From Cordilura impudica (Eukaryota > Arthropoda > Insecta > Diptera > Scathophagidae): 64,000 bases of DNA. The DNA lies in assembly GCA_963682025.1 (NCBI GenBank), contig OY821519.1, positions 1,507,501 through 1,571,500 on the forward strand, given 5' to 3'. The stretch's first letter is position 1, and each line of letters starts with the position of its first letter. The notes under the pieces were generated by a model that saw nothing but the letters and a program-made list of their open reading frames with translations, did not search any database and had not been told where the DNA came from. Shown here in pieces: positions 23,403 through 33,723 of this stretch. The position numbers and the translations under genes were made by a program.

Positions 23403-23799
23403 TCTATATTATTAATAGGCAAGACGATTTCTTGTGAGCGATGTTCTGTTAAACAATTTTACCATGATTTTGATCAAACGTATATTACTTGAAAGGTATT
23501 TTTTTTTAGCTGCCTATCAGATTAACAGATTTTTAATTTTTTTGAGTAAAATGCATACACATACGTAAAATAATACAATGTCATGTGTGTGTATTAAATA
23601 TGTTAATGTGTTTGTAAAAAAATGAGTTTGTTTTCTTCATTCACAATAATAAACCAATAAATATTATAATTTAAAAAGTGTTGAATTGTGAATTGGCTAA
23701 AATTGATTTGATTTGATTTGCTGATTAGGGTCTCTAATAAATGAAAAAATAACTTTTTCTAGAATTTACACTCGAATTTGGAGGGCTGGAATCTGCTAG
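23403..23799 (+). mobile_element. Helitron-like non-autonomous element, complete
   Basis: A|TCTATATTATTAATAGGCAA at the 5' end; at the 3' end ACTCGAATTTGGAGGGCTGG, then AATCTG and CTAG|T. All family body blocks are in order, and the 3' hairpin is weakened by substitutions. Confidence 0.8.
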
Positions 23800-24387
23800 T
23801 ATTAATAAATAGTTAGCATTAATAACGAAAATAATAAATTTAAATATAAAACAAAAAACAACACAAACCAAAAAATAGCAAATATTCACTTGTCAATTAA
23901 TTACTTGCAAAATGCAAGCACATGTTTTATAACCAAAACTTAAAAACTATAGAAGAATTAGTGTTATTATATGGTATGGTGGCCGCTGTCTAAGGCCATT
24001 GAATTTATAATATTCTGGGATTTTCTGCCATTATTCTTGAATTAATTTCATTAATGAGTTTTTATTGGTAGAACCCTGTTGAGCTATTTTCTTCATCAAG
24101 AAAGCCGACAAATTTTCAATGGGATTTAGGTCAGGATTTTGGGCAAATGTGTCAATAACTTTGCTGCAATTATACTGCAGTAATGTCCTGCCAAGCAAGG
24201 ATTTGTGTTTCGGATCATTAAATGAGATACAACCGCACACAATTACAGAAAGCTTGTCAATCATCAATGTTAAGATTATATTCTTCTGCTGGAAGGCTGT
24301 GTTAGGCTTTCTGAAAACTATGCCAGGTCCATCATGATAATATAACATTATTTTAGTTTCATCACAGGAAATAACGTTATTCCAGTA

Positions 24388-25206
24388 CACTCAAACCTCA
24401 TTTTATGCAATTAATTTGTTCCGGAAAAATCCGCATAAATCGAATTCGCCTAAAATGATGCACTAGTTCCATATAAAAACGAATGATTCGTTCCTGAATT
24501 TTAAAAATTCGCATAAATTCAAATCAAAACATCAAAACTCAAACAAAATCGCATAAAAAAAGTTAACAAAAAATTTATTTCATTTATTTTTGTCCATTTT
24601 ATTATCTGAAAAAGCAAATATTTTTATCTTAACAACTTTTAAATGGTAAATATACTATTCATATGTACTTTGTTCACTTTTACGATAAAAAAAACTAAAT
24701 GCACTTTAAATATTTTGTGTATGTACATATTTCACTACAACGTAGAAACTAACAATGCAATAACATTAAGGCACACGTTGTTAAATGTATCCGTACCGTA
24801 AATATAACGTTGGCATTTAGTGCAGTTATGGAACGTAAAAAACGAACCAGCATGTGGCTGTGTAAAATTAACCTAACTTTATCAGCTGTTCAAAAAGCGT
24901 AGCAAAAATCTATTTTCAATAAATTGGGACGTTCCGGTTCCGTGATATTTGAATTCGTTAACTGCTCTAAATGCTTTTCATGTAACACAAAAAACAGCTG
25001 ACAGGTCTGGTTACGGTTACGTGTGGCTAACTATACCTTTACACGTGTAAACAATTTTGAGAATTGTTTTTTTCCGGCCAAGACGTGCATCAGTGCTGCC
25101 AACTAAATTAAAATGTGTAATAATGACGCAAAAAATAGTAAAAATTAGAAACCGCATAAATTCGAATTTGCATAAAAAAAAATTCGCATAAAACGAGGTT
25201 TGAGTG
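24388..25206. mobile_element. pogo/Tigger-like non-autonomous element, TA target duplication
   Basis: Inverted ends CACTCAAACCTCATTTTATG and CATAAAACGAGGTTTGAGTG, each flanked by TA (24386-24387 and 25207-25208). Subterminal CGCATAAATTCGAA-type repeats fit pogo/Tigger ends, which typically read AAACCTCGTTT. It interrupts a Tc1-like transposase and is itself interrupted by the MITE at 24769-25038. Confidence 0.8.
24769..25038. mobile_element. MITE (family K), second copy, TTA target duplication
   Basis: Matches 9679-9934 along its length (CTGTGTAAAATTAACC, GGGACGTTCC, AACTGCTCTAAATGCTTTTC, GGTTACGGTTACGTGTGGCT). TTA flanks both ends (24766-24768 and 25039-25041). The left end is more diverged than the right. 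Confidence 0.85.
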
Positions 25207-25560
25207 TATTCTGCAGGGTTGTTAACGTTAGCAATAGAAAAGTTGAGCCGCCTTTCAGTGTTAATAGCAGAAAGCAATGGCTTCTTTCTGGCTATATGTG
25301 ATGAGTCCTTGTGCTTTTCAAGAACTTTTCTTACAGATATGTGGCTCACTTTCTTATGGCAATCGTTTTTATGTCCAATGCCAACATGCCTCAAGGATGT
25401 ATGCGGATTATATCCAATCTTTTTAAAAATTTTCGAATGGTAAGCTTTGGTGGTTTTAACGATCCTAACTGGCTAGGTCTACCATGAATAGAGCAGGGGC
25501 TTCCTATAATACCGACAGTGCTCAGAGCTGGGGAATATTTTTACCCATTTCAAATGTAGA

Positions 25561-26233
25561 TTTGGAATCGATGCAAAAATAACAAAAATAATGGGGATAC
25601 TTTCCAAGAAGAAATAGAATAGTTTGTTGATTGTAAGGAAAGCTTATGATGGTATCCTTTCCATATCCTTTACCCTCCCATCGTACTGAAAATAGCGTAT
25701 TTTGTAGTCAGCCCGAATATATAAAATATTCTTTTGCAAATTTGCAAATAAGTTTCCTTCCGCTTCTTATAAAATCTCTCCAACTAATAAATTTTACTAC
25801 TAAACTTTTCTCACCAAAAGCAACTTATCAATTATCAAACAAATGCTAACTTGATTGAATTACAAATTTAAATTGGAATTTTGGTAAAGTAAATGTCACA
25901 TGGTCTGTCTCCAGAATTATTTAGGTACAGTCGATTTTCTTTTTCTTATAACGTTTTAACGTTTTAAATTGTACTTAACATTTCTCTTAATTCCTTTGCT
26001 GTTTTTCCTATAATGATTGCAATAAACTAATCGAATTAAGTTTTCATCAACCTGTTTTCAAGGCATGGTTAAAAACACGGATTTCAGTTAATAAAAGCAA
26101 TAGAGCAAAGCATACCAAAGAAGCATATTTAAATTTTTTTTCGAATTTGATGTACCGTTAGTTAGTTTTGTATTTCTTTTCGATGAGTGTTTTCATTTTC
26201 TAAATAATTAATTACCAAATGATTATTTGCTGT
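25561..26233. other. Non-coding stretch
   Basis: No gene or repeat recognised. Confidence 0.4.
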
Positions 26234-27247
26234 TTTGATACCCTATACCACAATGTCGTCAAGATATAATGACTTTGAGCTGAATATTTGACCTTGACCC
26301 ACGTTTTATTATACCGATCGACTCAACATCCCTTCTGAGCCGATTTTGCGATGTCCGTCCGTCCGTCCATACGTCTGTCCGTCTGTGTGTCTATGTAAAC
26401 TTTGTAACCAAACTACAGGGGGCAAATCGTCGCATTCGATATCGAGTAAAATCAATCGAATTTCCATATTTTGGTTTATTATTTAAAGAATATGGGCAAT
26501 CGTCAGACCTAGTTTCACTTTTACTGTTAACAATGGACCATAAATCGTTAGCTGTGACAGAGTAAAATTACTCTTAGTATTTTATTTAAGAAAATAAAAA
26601 AACAAATTCGATCGAAAAATTTCGGTAACGAATGCGACGATTCGACCCCAGTCACAAATGTGAGCATATTTTGATGAAATTTTGTATAGAAGCTTGCAAA
26701 TACACAGGCCATAGGATAAACTCTTTCAAAATTGGTGGAAATCAGTTCATGTTCAGATCTAGTCCCCATACAAATGACCCCTATGAGATCGACTTTAATT
26801 GCCATAATATCCAAATTATCATATAGATGTCGGTCAAATTGGGTTTGTGTGTATTTATTACTTCAAAAATGAACCCTATAGGAAAATTCTTAGTCATTTC
26901 CCCCATATAAAGCTATTTCCCGATCTTCATTTACATCTATCAAAAAACAAAAAAAAATTGCACAAATTTTTCTCGAATTTGGTTTGCATATGGTTTTGCA
27001 AAAAACAAATGACCTTACCAAATATGGTCAGGATCGATCCATTTTTCGTACTATTCCCCATATACATATAGCACCCGATATGAACTTTTTCATATTCAAA
27101 GGAAAAAAATTAATAACAATGCCACTCAAATTTGGTTTATGCCTATTTTCTATATCCAATTAGTTGGCCCAAAGAGGTAGGGTCTCTAAACGCATGATAT
27201 AGGGAATCGTGTAATCGATCTACCCCGACTATAAATTTCTTACTTGT
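26234..27247 (-). mobile_element. INE-A copy with a nested MITE
   Basis: On the plus strand it opens with GATACCCTATACCACAATG, has a GTCCGTCCGTCC microsatellite, and closes with a decayed core and ATTTCTTACTTGT. Middle blocks match other copies. An extra 230 bases (26419-26648) interrupt the region between the microsatellite and the AAGCTT-like block. Confidence 0.8.
26419..26648. mobile_element. MITE (230 bp), CAG target duplication, nested in INE-A
   Basis: Inverted ends GGGGCAAATCGTCGCATTCG and CGAATGCGACGATTCGACCC match at 18 of 20 positions. CAG flanks both ends (26416-26418 and 26649-26651). It is absent from the other INE-A copies at the same place, which confirms insertion. A 3-bp duplication and G-rich ends are compatible with a Harbinger-type mobiliser (inference). 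Confidence 0.75.
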
Positions 27248-27369
27248 TTATTTTTGATTTTTTTTTTTTTTTTGTTTTCTTATATATTGAAATTTACCAT
27301 TTTTTTTTATTAATATTAATAATTCATATTTACCCTTGTAATATAATGAAAGAAATGGTGCGTGGTAGA

Positions 27370-27922
27370 GAAGAAGAAAAATTCATAACTACACTGTATT
27401 CTTAATCGGACCGGTTTCTGGCATTTCAGCCTTCATCAGCGATTTATTGAACATTGTGATAATTGTTATGTTATAATTGAATAGATTGTTTCTATATGAA
27501 ATTTTTCTACTTAGGGCGGCCGTGAGGCTTGAACCTGTGTCTATCTCGCATACACTCGCTTTAACACACTCACCTAAAGTCAAGCCTACGAGCAGTATGG
27601 TTAAAAATCAGTTTTCATACCATACAGCATTTACTTCGTATTAATTTCAGAAGGTACAACTCTGTCCTAACAGACAATCGTTATTTTTGAGTTTTTTAAT
27701 ATTTTTGTATTTATGCTTCTAATTTCCACTATTCTCAGTTACATAAGAGTTGCCATATTTGATGTATGGTTTGTACATTCTGCATATTACACTTTTTAGA
27801 TATATTTGAGATGCTGATCTGAAGCGAAAAAAAATTTTTTTTAAATAGTTTGATAGATTTGACGTCCTTTTTCAGACATACTGTTAATACTATAATTAAT
27901 ATGCAAATATTAATTTTATTAC
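27370..27922 (-). mobile_element. Retroposon (SINE-like) with tRNA-like head and hammerhead motif
   Basis: A 16-base direct repeat AATGGTGCGTGGTAGA flanks the block (27354-27369 and 27923-27938), a typical LINE-type target duplication. On the minus strand an A-box-like TAGGTGAGTGT (27566-27576) and a B box GTTCAAGCC (27526-27534) lie about 30 bases apart, as in tRNA-derived SINEs. A hammerhead ribozyme motif follows at 27444-27404, and then the 3' tail. The 5' 320 bases upstream of the A box are unexplained; the element could be a SINE inserted in a larger retrocopy, or a Penelope-related retroposon. Confidence 0.6.
27404..27444 (-). ncRNA. Hammerhead ribozyme motif (type I, minimal stem III)
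   Basis: Read on the minus strand: stem I strand AATCG; core CTGATGA; stem II AGGC-TGAAAT-GCCA with GGC/GCC paired; core GAAA; loopless palindromic stem III ACCGGT; cleavage site base C (GUC triplet); stem I partner CGATT. Every invariant core position of CUGANGA...GAAA...NUH is present. The base pair next to the core in stem II is an A-A mismatch, so activity is uncertain. Tiny stem III hammerheads of this type are known from Penelope-like retroelements. Confidence 0.65.
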
Positions 27923-27938
27923 AATGGTGCGTGGTAGA

Positions 27939-28382
27939 AAAATTAGTTGACAAACTGTTTACTAATTAACTCACATGTTATTGTTAATAACGCATTCAAT
28001 TACATACTGCAAAAAATTAATTTTTTATGACACCTGATAACCAATATATTTTTTTTTGATGGTTTGTCCAATTTTAAAATTCCATGAATAATTTTTTCTT
28101 CTAAATTTTTTATTTTTTAAGAGGATGCTCCACCCATTTTGTCATTACTTGAGAACAACTTGACCAATTTTGTCAGAAAATTTTAATTTAAATTCTCTTT
28201 AAGTTTTGTTAATATCATTTTTTTATACACCAAAGAAATTCGGAGTTATTCAGAATGAAATGATGAAAACATTTTTTGGCAACTGTATTGAGTGGTAACC
28301 TTATTAATAGCGGTTTAAGACACAGGCGGAGGATATCAAAGATTCGTCACAGCCAAATTTAACACTCTTAATTGTTTCGGTA
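27939..28382. other. Non-coding stretch with an E2-arm-like scrap
   Basis: At 28095-28160, TTCTAAATTTTTTATTTTTT, then GGATGCTCCACCC and TTGAGAACAACTT resemble the outer arm of element E2 (16979-17100 reversed). Nothing else is recognised. Confidence 0.45.
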
Positions 28383-28879
28383 CAGAGTTCCCTCGCATAA
28401 CACGGTATTGTTGTTCCTGAAAAATAATTGTTAACTAAAACAGTGTTAACCGAGACTACAAGGTGGTATAAAAAAGAGGATTGTCTCTGTGAAAATGAAT
28501 AAAATTAAAAACCGCTTTAATTCGTTAATTCAACATGAAATAAATCAAAAATTTGATTACTTCTCTTCATAAAATAAAGCGTATTTTTATTTTTGCTCCA
28601 ACTAAACGATATCATCTTTTAAATATTTATTTATTTGTATTTCCTGACTGCATATCCAAGTAAATTAAAATTTTAAAATCCATTCAGTGAAAAGATCGGC
28701 ATTCATAAATATTATTCTCAGGTTAAATTTAGTAATTTTGTAATATTGATCATTGCAGTTGTCTATTTGCCATTTCCGCCAAATCAGCATCGTGAATTTC
28801 TTTTGCCATTTTTAAAACTTCAGTATTTTCAGTTATGTCCCAAACGATTAATGTACTATTCTTATCTTAACTAGCGATG

Positions 28880-30295
28880 CACAGTGGCGCCATTTGAGTT
28901 TTTTCATTGCAAAAATCATAACTTTTGAACAAATTGAGCTAATCAAATAAGTTAAAAGTCGTATGATAGATAATTGTCCAATCTATGAAATAAGTGCATA
29001 AACTAGGGGCTACGCCTCCTATATACTTACTTATTGGTTATTAAAGCTGAAATATGTTAATGTCATGAAAAAATCATATGTATGATAAATAAAAAATATG
29101 ATTTTTAACCAATTTATATTTAAATTTTTCTTTTTCAAGGTTTTCCATAATTTTAAATTAAAACAAGTAGGAAAATTATAGTCGGTCTAGACCGACTACA
29201 TGATACCCTATACCATGCGTTCAGAGACCCTATCTCATAGGCCCAACTAACTGGACATAGAAAATAAGCATACCACCTGATTTGAATGGGATTTTTATTA
29301 ATTTTTTCGGCTGCAGATATGAAAGAGTTCATATCGGATGCTATATCTATATGGGGACTAGGCCCAAAAGTGGACCGATCCTGACTATGTTTGGTAAAGT
29401 TTCTTGTATTTTGCAAAAATATATACAAACAAAATTTGAGATGAAACAGTGCAATATTTTTGTTATTTGATAGATTTAAGTGAAGATCGGGAAGCAGCTC
29501 TATATGAGGCCTTTGACTAAGAGTTGTCCCAAAGGGACCATTTTTGGACTCCTCATTAATGTAATAAACGCATACAAACCCAATTTGAGTTAGATCTATA
29601 TTAAAAATTTGGCTCTTATGGCAATTTATGTCGATTTCATAGGAGTCATTTGTATGGGGGCTAGATCTGAACATAAACCGATTCTCGCCAATTTCAACAG
29701 CGTTCATTCTATGGCCGACAGAAGCTTATATACCTAATTTCGTCAAAAGATATTCGTATTTGCGACCTGCAGTTTGATTACAAGGTTTACATGGACACAC
29801 AGACGGACGGACGAACGGACATCGTTAAATCAAATCAGATAGTGATTCTGATTCGATCGCTATAATAAAAGATGGGTCTAGGTCACAAAGTCATTATACC
29901 CAAACCGCATAGTGGTTTAGGGTATAAAAATAGACAGTTGGTAAATGGCGATTTACCTGTTGAAACACAAAGCAAACAGTAATTTTTTTCTCTATAATAT
30001 ACGGAATAAATACACAAATCAACAGAAACAAGAAAAAAATACGATTTTACCCACTTTATTTTATATTCTACCTGAAAAATTGCCTGGACCAAATTGCCTA
30101 AAAATTGTGAGTTTTTGAAAACTGAAAATCGGTCAACTTTGAAGGGTGATATCTTCTTAACTAAAAATTTTATTAAAGATAGCAAATTTGTAATCTTTGA
30201 ACAATTTCCTGTAAGCAGAGTTTATTCAAAATATCGTAAGCGCACATGAAATTTTTGATTTTTGCAACCTCATTTGTTTAAAGGGCGCCACTGTG
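28880..30295. mobile_element. Transib-type non-autonomous element, CGATG target duplication
   Basis: Both ends start with the heptamer CACAGTG (28880-28886, and inverted at 30289-30295), continuing CACAGTGGCGCC, with a further shared GCAAAAATCA block inside. The 5-bp direct repeat CGATG flanks it exactly (28875-28879 and 30296-30300). Transib elements make 5-bp duplications and have CACWRTG ends. About 650 bases remain once the nested INE-A (29164-29929) is discounted; there is no transposase. Confidence 0.8.
29164..29929 (+). mobile_element. INE-A copy nested in the Transib-type element
   Basis: Starts CAAGTAGGAAAATTATAG with core GTCGGTCTAGACCGAC and ends CGCATAGTGGTTTAGGGTAT. A segment before the last block (the TATTTTTGGTTGTTACAAAC region) is deleted compared with 13214-14035. 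The long minus-strand open frame across it is a by-product of the repeat, not a gene. Confidence 0.85.
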
Positions 30296-30490
30296 CGATG
30301 GCCATATCTATTTGAAATAAAAATTTAACAATAATACGCAGATATTTAGTCTGTGTGAAAACAAATTCTGATTCAATTTATTTGTGTTATAGGAAAAGGA
30401 AACCGTTTTATACGAAATGTGTTGGCAATATGTTTTTTCTGTTAGAGTAAAGCCGTGTTTTAGGAAAACGTGTTATAGAAGGGAAACCTG

Positions 30491-31927
30491 TTTATAATTA
30501 AATATAATTTTTTCTGAGAAACCTTTCGTTGAAGAAAAATTTATTAACTGATATTTTCTGTGAAATATATTACTAACATCACAACAAACACTCTAAAGGA
30601 CTAAAAAGCAAGATAATATGATTTCTATTTACTGCTAAGTTGATTTTATTTATATTTACAAACATCTTCGAAATCATATATGATCATATTGCGTTCTTGG
30701 CAATTCTGAAATACCATTTACATATTTCAGCATGTTAAATATAAAATAGAAATGTATCTTCCACAAATTTTTTTAAATTCTATACAAACGAGTACATATG
30801 TATATGTATACATATATAGTTATATTATATGAGCGAAGAAATGCGTATACTTCATAGCTCACATGGAAAAATTATGTTGCACGTGATGTGTTTTGATAAT
30901 TTACTGCCGTTACCTACAATTTTCTGCAAACACATACTTATCTACTCGTGTGCACAATGTTATGCTACATTTACTTCTTGTGTTTTTTTTTTCTGTTTTT
31001 TAAACCTTCACAAATTAAAGTATTTTATATCTTTTATTATTAGGATCTCCACCAAAGTACGTACATATGTACGTGTACACATGTATGTACGTACGTACAC
31101 ATGTATATAAGAAGTTGTAAAAAATGTTTGTTACATCTGTATGTATGTGAGGAAAATGTTTATAAAGACACCTTGAAGTGTATGTTCCCCCAACCATTTT
31201 GTACATTAAATTATATTTCTCATATTTGCTCCTCTAAAATGCTAGTTAAAATATTCTTTCTCTGACATACGAGTATGAAAATGACACGTTATGATTAAAT
31301 TTAAGATTTTTAGGTTTTTCGCAGTAAAATGGTTTACTTTTTTTAGTCATTTTTGTTTTCATTCATATGTATGAAAAATTCAAAATTTTAAATATTTCTA
31401 AAAGTTATTCATATAAATATAAACTGTCAACAGAGTTCTGTTAAGTTTTTTTTTTTTTTTTTTGAAAGAGGGTCGGACGGACTCTCGGAGATCATACAAT
31501 TTCCACATCTTAGTTTGTATAAATATTATAATTTGTAAATTCATGTAAATTTGCGAAAATACAATACAGAACTAAGACATTTTCTGCAAAAAGAAAAACT
31601 TTTGAGGGCATTACGGGATAAATGATGCAATTGAAATAATGGGGGTCACAGATTACACTGTATTATGTTGGTCATTTTAAAAACATGCGATATTTAATTT
31701 TTTTTTCTTTACTTATTGAAATACATATTTAAATATTATATATCTAAATCGTTTCAAGGACTAAAAATAAACATTAAAAATGGTTATATAAAATTTCAGA
31801 GCTAGAGTTCCAGTATAAAATTCATACCAGTCATTTATATGAAGATTTACTCTCTATTCATAGTATTAGAACTTTCGTAATCAATCTAGAAATCGAAAGT
31901 GTTCAAATTTAAATATTCGAATTACTT
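30491..31927. other. Non-coding stretch
   Basis: Contains TACGTACATATGTACG-type repeats near 31055-31110 and a T18 tract near 31447. No gene supported. Confidence 0.45.
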
Positions 31928-32520
31928 GGGCAATTCCATAAAAATGTCATCTTTGATGAAAAAAAAATTTTTTTCATTTATATTAAGTAAGTAAAATACA
32001 TTCAAATATGTTCCAAGTTGCATAATGTAATTTCTTACAAGTATTCCAGATAATAAAATAATTATAAATAATTATTTGTTTACTCAATTTTCTTTAATAA
32101 ATGTTTAAGAAACTTTAGTCATTCCGTCACAGTCATTCCGTCACGTCAAATGACAGTTAATAAATTCAACACTATTACAGGTAAGTTGCTCTAAATTATA
32201 ATTTTTTATTGCTTATATATCATATGTAAAATATGCATTAGTTTAAAAACTGATTAGCTTCTTAAATCACAAAAGTTCCAAGGTTTTAATACCAGGACAG
32301 AGCCATGGTAGCAAAAATGTCATTCCGTCAATGCGAAATTACTTAAAAATGAAAGAATAAAATAGTGAAAAAATTGTTTCTGAGTTTTTTTAAATCTCTT
32401 AATCATTAACAATCATTTTCAAACCGAAGAATGAATTTTCAATTGCAAATAGCTTTGTGGAATAGCCTTAACTTCAATTCTACAACACAAAATGTCATTC
32501 CGTCACATATGGAATTGCCC
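31928..32520. mobile_element. Non-autonomous element (593 bp), ACTT target duplication
   Basis: Inverted ends GGGCAATTCCATA (31928) and TATGGAATTGCCC (to 32520) are each flanked by the direct tetramer ACTT (31924-31927 and 32521-32524). Inside, the word TGTCATTCCGTCA recurs near 32122, 32140, 32318 and 32493. I do not recognise the superfamily; a 4-bp duplication occurs in Sola-type elements, among others. Confidence 0.65.
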
Positions 32521-33723
32521 ACTTAACAATAAATGAATTCTAATTTTAAAAACTATGGAGGTTAGTACCAGTGTTCCTATGAAACTGATGTCATGGTAAT
32601 CGCAATGAAATGGTTGAAATAGTGGTTTCTATATTCTCAGACTTTTAAATATTTACTTTCATAGGAGGTAAATAATTTATATATTGGTGACATTAAAAAG
32701 TCTGTACTTTTGGCTACATTCTCCGAATTACGATGGATACCAAAACTTGCATAAGTGGCAGAAAAACGCAATCGTAGTTATTACGAATAAGAGTTGATAA
32801 GATACACTGGCGCAATACGAGTACTGGATGATGCTGCATAATGAATTAAAAGAACCAATTTAGTATTCACTTCTCAAAAATTATTCTGGTAAAAAAATTT
32901 ACACCTTTTTCTGGCACCATAAATGGTCAAATAGCGAATTGAACTCAAAAAATGCCAATATAAAAAATATTAATTTTGACGCAAATTCGTTTTTTTTTAT
33001 TTCAATAAATATTTTCTTTTTTCCATAACAAATCATACAAATATCGATCCAACAGAAGCTTACTTGAAAACTATCTTGCATATTATTTTAAAATCAAAGT
33101 GATTGGATTTTTGTTGCGTCAACCTTTTCACTAACAGAGTATCTCCTTAATAGTGTAAAGAAGGTTTTATCCATCGTTCAAATGTCAATCACATCCAAAG
33201 TCATTGTTAAAGTAACTGCTTACATTCCCTGGGGAATATTTGTATTCACACTACCGTTAATAGCTGTGTTTTGTGCCTTGCTGAAGAAGAAAAAGAGAGG
33301 AAGAAGCAGCAGAAGAACTTTGTTAAATATATATGCATGTATGTTTAGAACACGTTTCATAATAAATGTATGTGTACGTACACTTGAATGACACGTTTAA
33401 ACACTTTACACATTAAATGACAAAACCGTCTTATATTTATACTTATGGCGATAACAAGGTTATTAAGTGAGATTCGAGAAAAGCTTATGACTGTCATATA
33501 CAAATATATATACGAGTGAATTTTATGTGTACTCCAAGTACATAATGTTGCTACGAGTATTATATGTCATCCAGCTATGCACTTTTGGAAAATCTTTTAT
33601 GAACTCGTATGTATGTAAAGTCTATTGTTTCATCCATTGTTCTGTTATACCGGGACTAACATATAATAGCGTCTAAGATTAGAGCAGGGTAAAATAAAAG
33701 CTAAAAATCGTTTCGCTTCAACG
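32521..33723. other. Non-coding stretch
   Basis: The frame 33182-33391 (hydrophobic start, then a KKKKRGRSSRR block) has no recognisable family and no support as a gene. Otherwise AT-rich DNA. Confidence 0.4.

Larger units (their letters stand above)
24010..25560 (-). pseudogene. Tc1-like transposase, split by an 819-bp nested insertion
   Basis: On the minus strand the first part (25394 down to 25209) holds IGHKNDCHKKVSHISVRKV, then RKKPLLSAINTERRLNFSIA and NNPAEY. The second part (24385 down to 24031) holds WNNVISCDETKI, FRKPNTAFQQKNI and QNPDLNPIENLSAF. These are the Tc1 linker, first catalytic D (CDET) and final E (PIEN). Taking out the insertion and one TA makes the frame continuous through E-Y-W-N-N. 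The second catalytic D region is decayed (FNDPKHKS directly after GCIS, so a stretch is missing), and terminal repeats were not found. Confidence 0.8.
28383..30490 (-). mobile_element. pogo-like element remnant hosting nested insertions
   Basis: Ends CAGAGTTCCCTCGCATAACA (preceded by TA) and TGTTATAGAAGGGAAACCTG form imperfect inverted repeats of pogo/Tigger style. A short minus-strand frame just inside (DKNSTLIVWDITENTEVLKM near 28740-28870) may be a coding remnant, but I cannot assign it. Most of the interior is the Transib-type element 28880-30295. Confidence 0.5.

Noticed and set aside
24388..25206. A large intron in the Tc1-like transposase
   Set aside because: The interval has terminal inverted repeats and a TA duplication rather than GT-AG ends, so it is an insertion.
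27500..27600. A functional tRNA gene
   Set aside because: A- and B-box-like words are present on the minus strand, but the sequence does not fold into a convincing cloverleaf with paired acceptor ends. A tRNA-derived retroposon head fits better.
28740..28910. WD40-like string (DKNSTLIVWD) on the minus strand as a host gene exon
   Set aside because: Too short, with a stop just upstream and none of the neighbouring repeats. It lies inside a pogo-like element, so a host WD40 gene is not supported.
29153..29707. A 184-residue minus-strand open frame
   Set aside because: It lies wholly within an INE-A copy. Similar shorter frames occur at the same place in other INE-A copies (13280, 17564, 63315), so it is a by-product of the repeat, not a gene.
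33182..33391. Small secreted or membrane peptide gene
   Set aside because: The hydrophobic start and basic block could be chance; there is no family match, no recognisable promoter or splice context, and the codon pattern looks unconstrained.
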